A stretch of 14,302 nucleotides of DNA from Acidobacteriota bacterium (GTDB taxonomy: Bacteria; Acidobacteriota; Terriglobia; Terriglobales; Acidobacteriaceae), in NCBI GenBank assembly GCA_021799405.1, contig JAJZAL010000134.1, positions 1 to 14,302 of the forward strand, given 5' to 3'. Below are positions 1 to 12,249 of this stretch, in pieces. Every line of letters begins with the position of its first letter. Positions within the stretch are counted from its first letter, which is position 1. The translations under genes were made by a program, and so were the position numbers. The notes below the pieces were generated by a model. That model searched no databases. It worked only from the letters and a program-made list of their open reading frames with translations, and had not been told where the DNA came from.

Positions 1-1
1 G

Positions 2-394
2 GAGTTGGGTGTCCGTCTCTTCAGGCAAGGAGCGCGCTCCGTCTATGTTGAACGGGCTGTCGCGTATCAGTATTACGCGAAAACGCACGCTGATCTGATT
101 CGTGATGCCGAGGCGTTTGCGATTGCCGACGTGAGGTTCGGGCAAGAGCATCCGGATGCCTGGACCACGGGCCACTTAAGCTCGCTCGGCAGGGCGCCCC
201 GCTGGAAGCTGACGTTACGCAGGATTGCCGCGATGTCTCCGGAGGCCACAGATTTGGTTCTGTCTCCCGCGTGCGGCCTTGGAGAACTGCTTTTTGATGT
301 TCCGTTCTTCTGCAATCTGGGCGTGCGCGCATTACAAATCAGGCGGCGGATTCACTGGCTTCACAAGGCAATGGCGCTCGGCAGGTCGGGGTAG
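2..394 (+). CDS. Glycosyltransferase family 2, C-terminal fragment
   Basis: This is the last 130 codons of a gene that begins outside the window; the reading frame is open from base 2. The first visible residues, ELGVRLFRQG, match the 'ED-x-ELG-x-RL' stretch that follows the catalytic region in many GT-A family 2 glycosyltransferases. They are followed by the typical Y-V/A-V-A-Y-x-Y segment and a basic tail (QIRRRIHWLHKAMALG). The role would be transfer of a sugar from a nucleotide-sugar donor to a glycan or lipid acceptor at the inner membrane. The DXD motif and the acceptor-determining part are not visible, so no substrate can be named. The gene ends tail to tail with another family 2 glycosyltransferase only 50 bp away, which suggests a surface-glycan locus reaching in from the left. 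The TTG at base 5 is not the real start. Confidence 0.7.
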   Translation, partial: ELGVRLFRQGARSVYVERAVAYQYYAKTHADLIRDAEAFAIADVRFGQEHPDAWTTGHLSSLGRAPRWKLTLRRIAAMSPEATDLVLSPACGLGELLFDVPFFCNLGVRALQIRRRIHWLHKAMALGRSG

Positions 395-444
395 GGGCGT
401 GCGACTCTATCCTGAATTCACATGATCGGGGATATGGCGGCTTC

Positions 445-1419
445 TTACTTTTCGCGAAGTCTTCTGGAACGAAGATAGAGCAGCGCTCCGGCCAATCCTG
501 CTTTCAAGCGGACGCGCCATCCGCTGGAGATGATTTCGCCAGGGGTTTGAGGATCGCGCGGCCAGGTCAGCGATTCTCCTCGCAAGCGCCGGGAGAGGAA
601 TCTCACCATGTCGAAGCGGTGCCCGGGAAATTCGAAGAACAATAGCAGCCAATAGGCAACGGAGCAGGTTGCCTCTTCTTCGATCCGTTCGATATCGATT
701 GGCTTGGATGGATGCACGACAACCGCGGCTGGCACATGGACGGCGCGGTAGCCCGCATTCAGAAGAGAAGCGAAGGCATGGCTTTCTTCAGAGATCTGCA
801 GCGGGGCGCCTCTGCCCAGTCGCACGTCAAAGCCCTTCCACTCAACGCAGGCGGACTTGCGCAGGGCCATGTTCGTGCCCATGCCCAACCCTCCAAAGGT
901 TGCGATTTCAAACCATTGGCGATCTTTCCTGCTGAGGGAACGGCTCGGCGGGAAGTGACCGGCATCGGCCGTGACGCCGGGAGGGATCGTGTCGCCTGTC
1001 ACCGACCCAACTGACGGATCGGAAAAGGGCTCAAGAATCAGCTCCAGCCAGTTCTCGCAAGGCAGAGCGTCGTCGTCCACATAAGCGATGATGTCGGAGC
1101 CGCATTCGGCCAGTCCACGATTGCGTGCCCTGCTCAATCCCGCACCGGCTTCCACCAGATAGCGAACCGCAAATTCGCCCGCAACCTTTACCGTTTCGGG
1201 ATCTCCCTCGGAATTATCAATTACGAGAACGTCATCTGCGGGCGGACTCAGCCGGGCAATGGCCTGGAGACAGTTTCTCAAAGCTGCCGGGCGATGGCGG
1301 GTACAAATGACGATGGTGACCGTTAGACCAGATTGCTTCAGCATGGGGTGTGCGTGCAACGGTGTGGTTCGGCTCGCAGGAGAGTTCAATGATTGAACCT
1401 CATGTTGGGTCGAGGGCAT
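445..1419 (-). CDS. Glycosyltransferase family 2 (GT-A fold)
   Basis: A complete family 2 glycosyltransferase of about 324 residues. The N-terminal Rossmann-like half carries VTIVICTRHRP near residue 35 and VLVIDNSEGD near 65-75, the usual nucleotide-binding strand and turn. AGLSRARNRGL follows near 94-104, then the metal-binding DXD motif as AYVDDDALP (Asp115-117). The second half has FGGLGMGTNMALRK and SEESHAFASLLNAGYR, where the acidic pair is placed like the catalytic base of the family, followed by the common VPAAVVVHP strand. The C-terminus is amphipathic and basic (LAGALLYLRSRRLREK) and may touch the membrane. Donor and acceptor are unknown. Start choice is uncertain: ATG 1419 is used, TTG 1428 lies in frame just upstream, and ATG 1344 would begin directly before the conserved fold. 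None has a good ribosome binding site. A promoter sits about 85 bp upstream. Confidence 0.85.
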   Translation of the reverse strand: MPSTQHEVQSLNSPASRTTPLHAHPMLKQSGLTVTIVICTRHRPAALRNCLQAIARLSPPADDVLVIDNSEGDPETVKVAGEFAVRYLVEAGAGLSRARNRGLAECGSDIIAYVDDDALPCENWLELILEPFSDPSVGSVTGDTIPPGVTADAGHFPPSRSLSRKDRQWFEIATFGGLGMGTNMALRKSACVEWKGFDVRLGRGAPLQISEESHAFASLLNAGYRAVHVPAAVVVHPSKPIDIERIEEEATCSVAYWLLLFFEFPGHRFDMVRFLSRRLRGESLTWPRDPQTPGEIISSGWRVRLKAGLAGALLYLRSRRLREK

Positions 1420-1505
1420 GCTAACCAAGAAAAACTAAGCATTTCAGCACTTCCAGACAGGAATAACAACCTGAAGCAAGCTCTTCCGGCCGGGATTGTG
1501 CGCAC

Positions 1506-1535
1506 AGCATACCAGAAAATGGAAGGCAGTGTCAT
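1506..1535 (-). promoter_or_regulatory. Promoter for the minus-strand glycosyltransferase
   Basis: On the minus strand, ATGACA (1535-1530, five of six matches to TTGACA) is followed after 18 bp by TATGCT (1511-1506). The -10 is preceded by TGG, which makes it an extended -10. Transcription would begin near 1499, about 80 nt before the ATG at 1419. It is the best sigma-70-like match in this spacer and faces the glycosyltransferase gene. It is seen in the sequence but not proven. Confidence 0.5.
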
Positions 1536-1718
1536 CATAACGATTGGTACTTTAAGCAGTCGAGAATCTTTCTGAACAAAGGCTCATGACGAGCTAGCTT
1601 GCCGGATGTTCCGCTGACTTCCCGGGCAGACTTCCGCGCCTTCCGGTCCTTTCAGCTTGCCGGTCTGAGTTGCGGGAAGCAGAATCTATGGGTTGTTGGT
1701 ATACCACCTGCAATTCAT

Positions 1719-1750
1719 GGTGGAGATTCATGCAGACGGGAATCTCCACC
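1719..1750 (-). terminator. Strong hairpin after gltD, possible terminator
   Basis: Two perfect 11-bp arms, GGTGGAGATTC (1719-1729) and GAATCTCCACC (1740-1750), flank a 10-nt loop. Read on the minus strand, the hairpin starts 9 nt after the gltD TAG. No run of U follows it (the next bases are ATGAATTGCAGG), so it is not a canonical intrinsic terminator. It could instead protect the gltBD mRNA 3' end or mark an end after trimming. Confidence 0.5.
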
Positions 1751-1759
1751 GGGGTTACT

Positions 1760-3194
1760 CTAAACGAGGGCGCGATGGATCTGAGGGGAACGGGATTCTT
1801 TTGCGGCCAGGTAGCTGTTGACCGCTGCCGCTGCCTTTCGGCCTTCGGAGATGGCCCAGACCACCAATGACTGGCCGCGCCGCATATCGCCAGCGGCGAA
1901 GATGCCTTCCACGGAAGTCATGTAGTTCGTCGTAGCCACGTTGCCGCGGTTGTCGAGGGCCAGACCCAACTGCTCAATCATACCGGTACGGACGGGCCCG
2001 AGGAAGCCCATCGCCAGCAGCACCAGATCGGCATCCAGTGTGAATTCGGTGCCGGGGATAGGCTCGAACTTGGGTGGCGGGCCGACACGAATAGCATGAA
2101 GCTGCTTGACGTTGCCGTGCTCGTCTCCGGTGAACTTGATGCTGTTTACGGTCCAGTCGCGGATGCCCCCCTCTTCGTGCGAGCTTTCCGTACGCAACTG
2201 GAGCGGCCAAAGCGGCCAGGGAGTCATGGGTGATCGGTCGGCCGGCGGCTTGGGCATAATCTCAAACTGGTGGACACTCTTTGCGCCTTGCCGAAGGCTC
2301 GTGCCCAGACAATCGGCGCCGGTGTCGCCTCCGCCGATGATGATCACGCGCTTGCCGGTGGCAAGAATCGCCGTGGAAGGATCGACGGGATCGCCTTCGT
2401 TACGGTGATTCTGCTGCGGCAGGAACTCCATGGCAAAGTGGATTCCCTTGAGTTCCCGGCCCGGAATCTTAAGGTCGCGGGGCTGCTCGGAGCCGCCGCA
2501 GAGCACGATGGCGTCGTAGTGCTCGGTGAGAGACTGCACGGGAACGTTGACGCCGATATGCGCGTTGGTCAGGAAGGTAACGCCTTCCGCGCGCATCTGT
2601 TCCAGGCGGCGGTCGACGACGTGCTTTTCCAGCTTGAAGTTGGGGATGCCGTAGCGCAGGAGGCCGCCAATGCGGTCGTTCTTCTCATAGACGGTGACCG
2701 AGTGACCGGCGCGGCGCAACTGCTGGGCGGCGGCAAGACCGGATGGACCGCTGCCCACCACGGCGACGCGCTTGCCGGTGTTTTCCTCCGGCGGTTCAGG
2801 ATGAATCCAGCCCTCATCCCAGGCGCGTTCAATGATGCTGCGCTCGATCAGCTTGATGGAAACCGGTGGCTGATTGATGCCCAGTACGCAGGAGGCCTCG
2901 CAGGGAGCCGGGCAGATGCGGCCAGTGAATTCAGGGAAGTTATTGGTGGAGTGGAGGCGGCGGATAGCGGCTTCCCATCGGCCGTTGTAAACCAGGTCAT
3001 TCCAGTCGGGGATCAGGTTGTTGACCGGGCAGCCGTTGTGGCAGAAGGGCACACCACAGTCCATGCAGCGCGCGCCCTGCTCGCGCTGCTTTTCTTCAGG
3101 GAAAGGCTCGTAAATCTCGAACCAGTCTTTTACCCGCTCCTCAACCTTGCGGCGGGTCGGCTGTTCACGCTTAAGCTCCAGAAATCCGGTTACC

Positions 3195-3202
<8 letters not shown>
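1760..3202 (-). CDS. gltD: Glutamate synthase small subunit
   Basis: Small subunit of NADPH-dependent glutamate synthase (GOGAT). It takes electrons from NAD(P)H through FAD and passes them by iron-sulfur clusters to the FMN/[3Fe-4S] large subunit, for glutamine plus 2-oxoglutarate to two glutamates in the cytoplasm. The 480-residue length is near the family norm. Cysteines at 46, 49, 54 and 58 and at 97, 101 and 105 supply the two [4Fe-4S] clusters of the N-terminal ferredoxin-like domain. The FAD site is [13 protein letters not shown] (148-160), the NAD(P)H site is [14 protein letters not shown] (about 287-300), and the second FAD motif is [22 protein letters not shown] (433-454). The ATG overlaps the last 8 bp of gltB and is preceded by AGAGGTG, so translation is probably coupled to gltB. 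All key residues are present. Confidence 0.97.
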
Positions 3203-7787
<4,585 letters not shown>

Positions 7788-7855
7788 GGCAGCCTTTTCA
7801 ATGAGCGTTTTATCTGTGCAGAGTGCTATGCCTACCTTGAAGACACATTCGCGAT

Positions 7856-7879
7856 GCGATTTCCATTGATGAAAATCGC
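7856..7879 (-). promoter_or_regulatory. Hairpin in the gltB leader
   Basis: GCGATTTCC (7856-7864) and GAAAATCGC (7871-7879) form a 9-bp stem with one G-U pair and a 6-nt loop. On the minus strand the structure lies about 70 nt before the gltB ATG, inside a likely 150-nt leader. It does not match a riboswitch I recognise. A role in translation control or as a protein site is possible but unproven. Confidence 0.3.
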
Positions 7880-7945
7880 CCTGATCCAAATTCAAGGGGC
7901 TTGCCTGAGCAGGCCTAGCCGAAACCGGGACTAGTCTGAATCTTT

Positions 7946-7951
7946 AATATA
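7946..7951 (-). promoter_or_regulatory. Candidate -10 box for gltBD
   Basis: TATATT on the minus strand, about 160 bp before the gltB ATG in an AT-rich patch (7941-7963). No convincing -35 lies 16-18 bp upstream, so an activator may be needed or the promoter may lie elsewhere in the 281-bp divergent spacer. Confidence 0.25.
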
Positions 7952-8049
7952 CCGAAAATTTTAGCCGGGCGCTGTACTTCCTTGCACGGAGTGGGACGGA
8001 ATTATTGCTTCAGGACTTTCCACAGCCATCGCTAAAACCTTCTGTGTCT

Positions 8050-8055
8050 TATACT
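8050..8055 (+). promoter_or_regulatory. Candidate -10 box for rfbBAC
   Basis: TATACT matches five of six bases of the -10 consensus, in the spacer shared with gltB. No good -35 is visible. Transcription would start near 8061-8063, leaving a leader of only some 6-8 nt before the TTG start of rfbB. Confidence 0.35.
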
Positions 8056-8068
8056 ATCGCCTTGGAGA

Positions 8069-9157
8069 TTGCCTACGAACGACACAATTCTTGTTACCGG
8101 CGGGGCTGGATTTATCGGCTCCAATTTTGTCCTGACATGGTTGCGAGCCATCGGTTCGCCAGTCATCAATCTGGACGCACTGAGCTACGCGGGCAATCCC
8201 GCCAATCTCTCTTCCCTGGATAACGATGCGCGCTATCTGTTTGTGCGCGGCGACATCTGCGATGCGGAGTTGGTTGGATCGCTCCTGCGTGAGCACAAGC
8301 CGCGGGCAATCGTTCACTTTGCCGCGGAAAGCCACGTAGACCGCTCCATTTCTTCGCCGGAGGCCTTTATCCGGACCAACGTGCAAGGGACATTTGTTCT
8401 GCTGGAGCAGGCAAAGATGTACTGGTCGAAGCTCGACGAGGCCGGTCGCAGCGCCTTCCGGTTCCTGCATGTTTCCACGGACGAGGTCTACGGCTCGCTG
8501 GGTCCGGACGACCCTGCCTTTTCCGAAACCACCGCGTATGCGCCGAACAGCCCCTATGCCGCTTCCAAGGCGGCCTCGGACCATCTGGCGCGGGCCTATC
8601 ACCATACCTTTGGCCTTCCGGTGCTTACCACCAACTGCTCGAACAACTACGGCCCGTTTCAGTTTCCCGAGAAGCTGATTCCGCTGATGATCCTGAATGC
8701 GCTGGAAGGCAAGCCTCTTCCTGTCTACGGTGATGGCAAAAACGTGCGCGACTGGCTGTTTGTGGAAGATCACTGCTCGGCGATCCGCACCGTTCTGGGC
8801 AATGGCCGCGTCGGGCACACCTACAATATCGGCGGCAACAGCGAGCGCGCCAATCTCGATGTGGTGACGACGATCTGCGACCTTGTAGACGAGATGCGCC
8901 CCGCCGCGCCGGGCGCCCCTCCACGCAGAAAGCTCATCACGTTCGTAGAAGACCGGCCCGGGCATGACCGCCGCTATGCCATCGATGCCTCAAAGCTCTC
9001 CCGCGAACTTGGCTGGAGGCCGGCGGAAGTGTTTGAGAGCGGCCTGCAAAAGACTGTGCGCTGGTATCTGGAAAATCCTGCATGGATTGAAAGCGTACGG
9101 ACCGGAGCCTACCGCGAATGGATTAGACAGAACTATTCGGAGCGAGTTGAGTTATGA
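8069..9157 (+). CDS. rfbB: dTDP-glucose 4,6-dehydratase
   Basis: Second step of dTDP-L-rhamnose synthesis: it converts dTDP-glucose to dTDP-4-keto-6-deoxyglucose using bound NAD+. It is an extended short-chain dehydrogenase of 362 residues, normal for RmlB. The NAD site is [10 protein letters not shown] (10-19). [11 protein letters not shown] (84-94) is typical of the family. STDEVYG (136-142) holds the Thr-Asp-Glu catalytic set, and YAASK (163-167) is the YxxxK pair. [18 protein letters not shown] (188-205) and the [12 protein letters not shown] stretch complete the signature. The only start that fits the family N-terminus is TTG 8069. Its GGAGA lies directly against the start codon, a spacing shorter than usual. 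It is the first gene of rfbBAC, and its TGA overlaps the rfbA ATG. Confidence 0.97.
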   Translation: MPTNDTILVTGGAGFIGSNFVLTWLRAIGSPVINLDALSYAGNPANLSSLDNDARYLFVRGDICDAELVGSLLREHKPRAIVHFAAESHVDRSISSPEAFIRTNVQGTFVLLEQAKMYWSKLDEAGRSAFRFLHVSTDEVYGSLGPDDPAFSETTAYAPNSPYAASKAASDHLARAYHHTFGLPVLTTNCSNNYGPFQFPEKLIPLMILNALEGKPLPVYGDGKNVRDWLFVEDHCSAIRTVLGNGRVGHTYNIGGNSERANLDVVTTICDLVDEMRPAAPGAPPRRKLITFVEDRPGHDRRYAIDASKLSRELGWRPAEVFESGLQKTVRWYLENPAWIESVRTGAYREWIRQNYSERVEL

Positions 9158-10050
9158 AGGGAATCATCCTGGCGGGAGGATCTGGAACGCGCCTCCATCC
9201 CGTTACGCATGTCGTGTCGAAACAACTGCTCCCGGTCTACAACAAGCCGATGATCTACTACCCGCTGAGCACGTTGATGCTGGCCGGCTTGCGCGAGATT
9301 CTGGTGATCTCCACGCCCCAGGACACGGGCCGCTTCGCCGATCTGCTGGGCGACGGGCGCCAGTGGGGCATCGAGATCCAATACGCCGTTCAGCCCAGCC
9401 CGGATGGACTGGCGCAGGCCTTTCTGATCGGCAAGGAATTTATCGGCGATTCAACCAGTGCTTTAATTTTGGGCGATAACATTTTCTACGGCCAGGGCTT
9501 TTCACGGCAACTGCAGGCGGCGGCGCAGATCGAACAGGGCGCGACGGTGTTTGCCTATCCGGTCGAGGATCCGCAGCGGTATGGAGTGGTCGAGTTTGAC
9601 AATGAAGGCCGGGCCATCAGCCTCGAGGAGAAGCCGAAGGCTCCCAAGTCGAGATATGCCGTCACGGGCCTCTATTTTTACGACAGGGACGTGGTGCACC
9701 GGGCCTCCACGCTGAAGCCCTCGGCACGTGGCGAACTGGAGATCACCGATCTGAACCGGCTCTACCTTGAGGCGGGCACGCTGAACGTGGAGACGATGAG
9801 CCGCGGCATGGCCTGGCTGGATACGGGCACGCACGACTCTCTGCTGGAAGCCGCGCTCTTTGTGCACACCATCGAGCGGCGGCAGGGGCTGAACATCGCC
9901 TGCCCGGAAGAGATTGCCTACCGTCAGGGATTCATCACCGCGGAGCAACTGGAGGCGCTGGCCCAGCCGATCCGCAAGAGCGGATACGGCCAGTACCTGC
10001 TGAATCTCCTGCACGAGCCCTACTTTCCGGCAAAGGCAAATCAGCTATGA
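9154..10050 (+). CDS. rfbA: Glucose-1-phosphate thymidylyltransferase
   Basis: First step of dTDP-L-rhamnose synthesis: glucose-1-phosphate plus dTTP gives dTDP-glucose and pyrophosphate. Its 298 residues match the usual RmlA length. The nucleotide-binding loop is [13 protein letters not shown] (6-18), followed by the [17 protein letters not shown] stretch (22-38). The magnesium-binding Asp108 lies in [13 protein letters not shown] sits at 158-161, and the second metal Asp223 lies in [10 protein letters not shown]. The ATG overlaps the rfbB stop (ATGA) and the end overlaps the rfbC start in the same way, so the three genes are probably translated in step. Dimer and allosteric features cannot be read from the sequence alone. 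No residue looks out of place. Confidence 0.97.
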   Translation: MKGIILAGGSGTRLHPVTHVVSKQLLPVYNKPMIYYPLSTLMLAGLREILVISTPQDTGRFADLLGDGRQWGIEIQYAVQPSPDGLAQAFLIGKEFIGDSTSALILGDNIFYGQGFSRQLQAAAQIEQGATVFAYPVEDPQRYGVVEFDNEGRAISLEEKPKAPKSRYAVTGLYFYDRDVVHRASTLKPSARGELEITDLNRLYLEAGTLNVETMSRGMAWLDTGTHDSLLEAALFVHTIERRQGLNIACPEEIAYRQGFITAEQLEALAQPIRKSGYGQYLLNLLHEPYFPAKANQL

Positions 10051-10592
10051 AAATTGAGGAGACTTCGCTGCCAGGGGTGCTCGTGCTCGCGCCGGCGATC
10101 TTCCGCGACGGCCGCGGCGCATTCTGCGAAACCTACAACGAGCGCGTGATGGCGGAGGCGGGACTGCCAACATCGTGGCCGCAGGATAATTTTTCGCTCT
10201 CTAAAAAGAATGTCCTGCGCGGTATTCACTACCAGGTGATACAGCCGCAGGGCAAGCTGGTGCGCGTGACGCATGGCGCGGTGCTGGACGTGGCCGTGGA
10301 CCTGCGCCGCAGTTCGCCCTGCTTTGGCAAGCATGTTGCCGTTGAATTGAGCGGCGAGAATGGCCGGATGCTGTGGATTCCGGCGGGCTTTGGGCATGCA
10401 TTTCTGGTGTTGAGCGATGTGGCCGGCTTTGCCTACAAGGTGACGGACTACTATTCGCCGGCGGGCGAGCGCACGATCGTCTGGAACGATCAGGAGCTGG
10501 CGATTCCCTGGCCGGTGGCTCCAGAGAATGTGATTGTCTCGGACAAAGACCGCAAAGGAGCGGCGCTGCGCGACGCTGAAGTCTTCTCTTAA
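10047..10592 (+). CDS. rfbC: dTDP-4-dehydrorhamnose 3,5-epimerase
   Basis: Third step of the rhamnose pathway: double epimerisation of dTDP-4-keto-6-deoxyglucose to dTDP-4-keto-L-rhamnose. It is a cupin-fold protein of 181 residues, typical for RmlC. The catalytic base is His61 in LRGIHYQ, and the acid is probably Tyr130 in [12 protein letters not shown], by alignment from memory to the known His/Tyr pair. [12 protein letters not shown] (20-31) and [15 protein letters not shown] (110-124) are further family motifs. It overlaps rfbA by ATGA and is the last gene of this operon. The reductase rfbD, which would finish dTDP-L-rhamnose, does not follow; a converging operon begins its 3' end only 39 bp away. 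Confidence 0.96.
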   Translation: MKIEETSLPGVLVLAPAIFRDGRGAFCETYNERVMAEAGLPTSWPQDNFSLSKKNVLRGIHYQVIQPQGKLVRVTHGAVLDVAVDLRRSSPCFGKHVAVELSGENGRMLWIPAGFGHAFLVLSDVAGFAYKVTDYYSPAGERTIVWNDQELAIPWPVAPENVIVSDKDRKGAALRDAEVFS

Positions 10593-10631
10593 TGAACAAC
10601 CGTTCTGACTGGCCCTCGATGAAGGGGGATC

Positions 10632-11048
10632 TCAGAAGTTCTCTTCAATCCAGTGCGCAATCGGATTTCTGGTCTTCGGATGTTTGATCCTGATCCAGCC
10701 GGAACCGGATTCGGCTGCACCCTCTTCGGGAAGTTGCACAATTGCGATTGGACCGGGGCGATAACCGGCATCGACGATGACCTGGCGCATCTCCTTTTGA
10801 GTCACGGTGGCACCAGGGGCAAAGTCGATGGTGATGCGCGAGATTTTCAGATCGAGCTTGGCGGCTGTCGCTCCCTGTATTTTGCTGAGCGGCACAAGAA
10901 TATTAAAGAAGCCGCGTGGTGCGATTACGCCATTCAGGGTTGCGGACACGCGAGTGATGACGGGTGGCGGAGCGGCAAATCCCAGCGAAGCAACCAACAG
11001 CAGTGCCGCGACAGAGAGGAGTGCTCGAAGCTTAGGTGAGCGGCTCAT
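10632..11048 (-). CDS. Small exported protein, HMA-like fold without CxxC
   Basis: A 138-residue protein with no family I can name with certainty. It has a clear signal peptide: a basic start (MSRSPKLR), a hydrophobic core (ALLSVAALLLVASLG) and a likely cut after GFAA. The middle (about 38-104) follows the beta-alpha-beta-beta-alpha-beta rhythm of heavy-metal-associated domains, most clearly ITIDFAPGATVTQKEMRQVI then VDAGYRPG, which matches the 'V.V.y.p...t.e.l...I...GY' end of the HMA domain. Where HMA proteins carry GMTCxxC, this one reads GVIAPRG, and the whole protein has no cysteine. It therefore cannot bind copper or mercury in the usual way. The ATG overlaps the stop of the upstream barrel gene (ATGA), implying coupled translation and perhaps a shared task at the outer membrane. 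The function is unknown. Confidence 0.6.
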   Translation of the reverse strand: MSRSPKLRALLSVAALLLVASLGFAAPPPVITRVSATLNGVIAPRGFFNILVPLSKIQGATAAKLDLKISRITIDFAPGATVTQKEMRQVIVDAGYRPGPIAIVQLPEEGAAESGSGWIRIKHPKTRNPIAHWIEENF

Positions 11049-11965
11049 CTCTTGCCCCTATGGCGCCAGTTCGGCATTGAAAGGTAGTACTCAAAGAAGA
11101 GAAATGTGCGCGTACGTTCAGTAACCGGATGTGGCGTCTCGAAATTCTGCATGACGGTAAACCGCTGGCCGGCGCCGACCTCCCAATGCAGCGTGGCCCA
11201 CTCGAAGACGGCGTCCTGCCTCAGGGTTTTGTTTGCCGTGCCTGGGTTAGAGATGCCGTTACTATGGGAGGTTCCTTCCTCCTGGTAATTGCTTTCAATG
11301 GATAGCCATAATTCATCGGGAAGACCCTCCTCTGGCAGATGAAGCGGGAGCAGCCTGAACTCGATCTGGCCATCCGTATTAAACCGGTCGCCGGGGGTAT
11401 AGCCGGATGCCGCGGCCGGGTTGTGGCGATAGGTCGCGTCGTACGCCGCGCCAAAAACTGCGTCGTCGCAAACCATCGTGATGCCTGCGTAGGGGTCTAC
11501 GGTGCCGGAGCCGGCCTGTAGTTGACCGGGTGCAAGTTGACCATTCACCGTGTATTGATTGGCGCCAGTGGGCAGCGATGCGCCAACCAGTGGCGCTATG
11601 CGAAATGTCGACCGGGGCCTGTCGATCTTGAAGAGCGTATTCCGGATGAAGAGGAGCATATCTCCCGCACCTCCGGTCGACGGGCTCTTGTCCATCGCAA
11701 GAAATCCCTGGTTCGCGTTTACAAAGATCGCCCAGTTTGGGGTCAGGCCATAAGCAAAATTGACTGGAAACTGAATGCTGGCGTAGCCGGCGGGGCCGAA
11801 GCCGGGTTGCGCATTCAAGCGAAGCAAGCCTTGATTCTGGGCCACAGGGAGAGCGGTGACGAACGTAGCCGGAGATGCTGCAACGCCAGATGGATAGGTG
11901 ATGATAAGCACAGCCAGCAGTAAAGCGAAAATCAGATGCCGGCGCGAAAGGTTGACTGAAGCCAA
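11045..11965 (-). CDS. Outer-membrane beta-barrel, MetA/transporter type
   Basis: A 306-residue exported protein. Residues 1-30 form a signal peptide (SRRH, then LIFALLLAVLIITYPSG, with a cut after VAA). The mature part alternates polar and hydrophobic residues in short strands. It opens like the 'phenol degradation MetA / transporter' barrel family: ALPVAQNQGLLRLNAQPGFG, then a strand with FAYGLTPNWAIFVNANQGF, a GGAGDMLLFIRNTLF segment, and RIAPLVGASLPTG. It ends with an aromatic-rich strand (FLFFEYYLSMPNW) before a basic tail. Such proteins sit in the outer membrane, but their substrates are mostly untested, and the phenol name says little. The start is TTG 11965 with AGGG five bases upstream; no in-frame ATG is near. 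It is the first gene of a two-gene operon with the HMA-like protein. The family assignment is from memory of its pattern. Confidence 0.65.
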   Translation of the reverse strand: MASVNLSRRHLIFALLLAVLIITYPSGVAASPATFVTALPVAQNQGLLRLNAQPGFGPAGYASIQFPVNFAYGLTPNWAIFVNANQGFLAMDKSPSTGGAGDMLLFIRNTLFKIDRPRSTFRIAPLVGASLPTGANQYTVNGQLAPGQLQAGSGTVDPYAGITMVCDDAVFGAAYDATYRHNPAAASGYTPGDRFNTDGQIEFRLLPLHLPEEGLPDELWLSIESNYQEEGTSHSNGISNPGTANKTLRQDAVFEWATLHWEVGAGQRFTVMQNFETPHPVTERTRTFLFFEYYLSMPNWRHRGKR

Positions 11966-12189
11966 ATTTACCCTGCCCTCCCAATGAGTTATTCACGGGC
12001 TCGGAATGTGTGTGAGTGCCGGCTCGCCGATGTGGCTCGCAGACTTTCCCGCGCCGGTTGAAAATCGGGAGCGGCGGTTAGGTTGATGTTACTACGCCGC
12101 CTCCTGGCTGGCTGTGCCGAAGGATTTCCGGAACACCTTTGCGATGTGTTGGCAAGGCCCGGAATGTGCTGTTTTGCCTCTTCTGCGAA

Positions 12190-12198
12190 TGGTATACT
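12190..12198 (+). promoter_or_regulatory. Extended -10 promoter of yebC
   Basis: TGG followed by TATACT (12193-12198) gives an extended -10 element. The region 16-18 bp upstream (TGTTTT) is a poor -35, which extended -10 promoters tolerate. The start would fall near 12205, about 45 nt before the yebC ATG. The rest of the 284-bp spacer (11966-12249) should also hold the promoter of the minus-strand barrel gene, but I see no convincing match for it. Confidence 0.45.
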
Positions 12199-12249
12199 CA
12201 CTAGGTAGGTGCATGCCGCGCCAGCATTTTTACTTAGTTCGAGGTTCTT

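Larger units (their letters stand above)
1420..1759. other. 340-bp intergenic spacer without a gene
   Basis: This spacer separates the end of gltD from the start of the glycosyltransferase, both on the minus strand. It holds the glycosyltransferase promoter (1506-1535) and a strong hairpin next to the gltD stop (1719-1750). The 10-mer AGCTTGCCGG occurs twice, at 1596-1605 and 1654-1663. A loose 7-bp inverted repeat (CTTCCCG 1618-1624, CGGGAAG 1673-1679) is also present. Short open frames of 60-66 codons cross it but show no recognisable family, no ribosome binding site and no conserved composition. No tRNA or known RNA element was recognised. Confidence 0.6.

Noticed and set aside
395..444. 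Possible shared terminator between the two convergent glycosyltransferase genes
   Set aside because: No stem longer than a few bases and no T-run on either strand.
1393..1575. A 60-codon plus-strand frame in the spacer after the glycosyltransferase start
   Set aside because: It has no ribosome binding site or recognisable motif and overlaps the glycosyltransferase start and promoter.
8054..8965. A 303-codon open frame on the minus strand opposite rfbB
   Set aside because: It is antisense to a complete dehydratase and has a low-complexity, arginine-rich translation typical of shadows.
10613..10626. CCCT/AGGG hairpin between rfbC and the converging operon
   Set aside because: The stem is only about 4 bp with no T-run, too weak to call a terminator.
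11379..11996. A 205-codon minus-strand frame starting with ATG 11996, overlapping the barrel gene
   Set aside because: The alternative frame (11045-11965) has a signal peptide and barrel-like strands. This one is rich in Arg, Ser and Pro without order.
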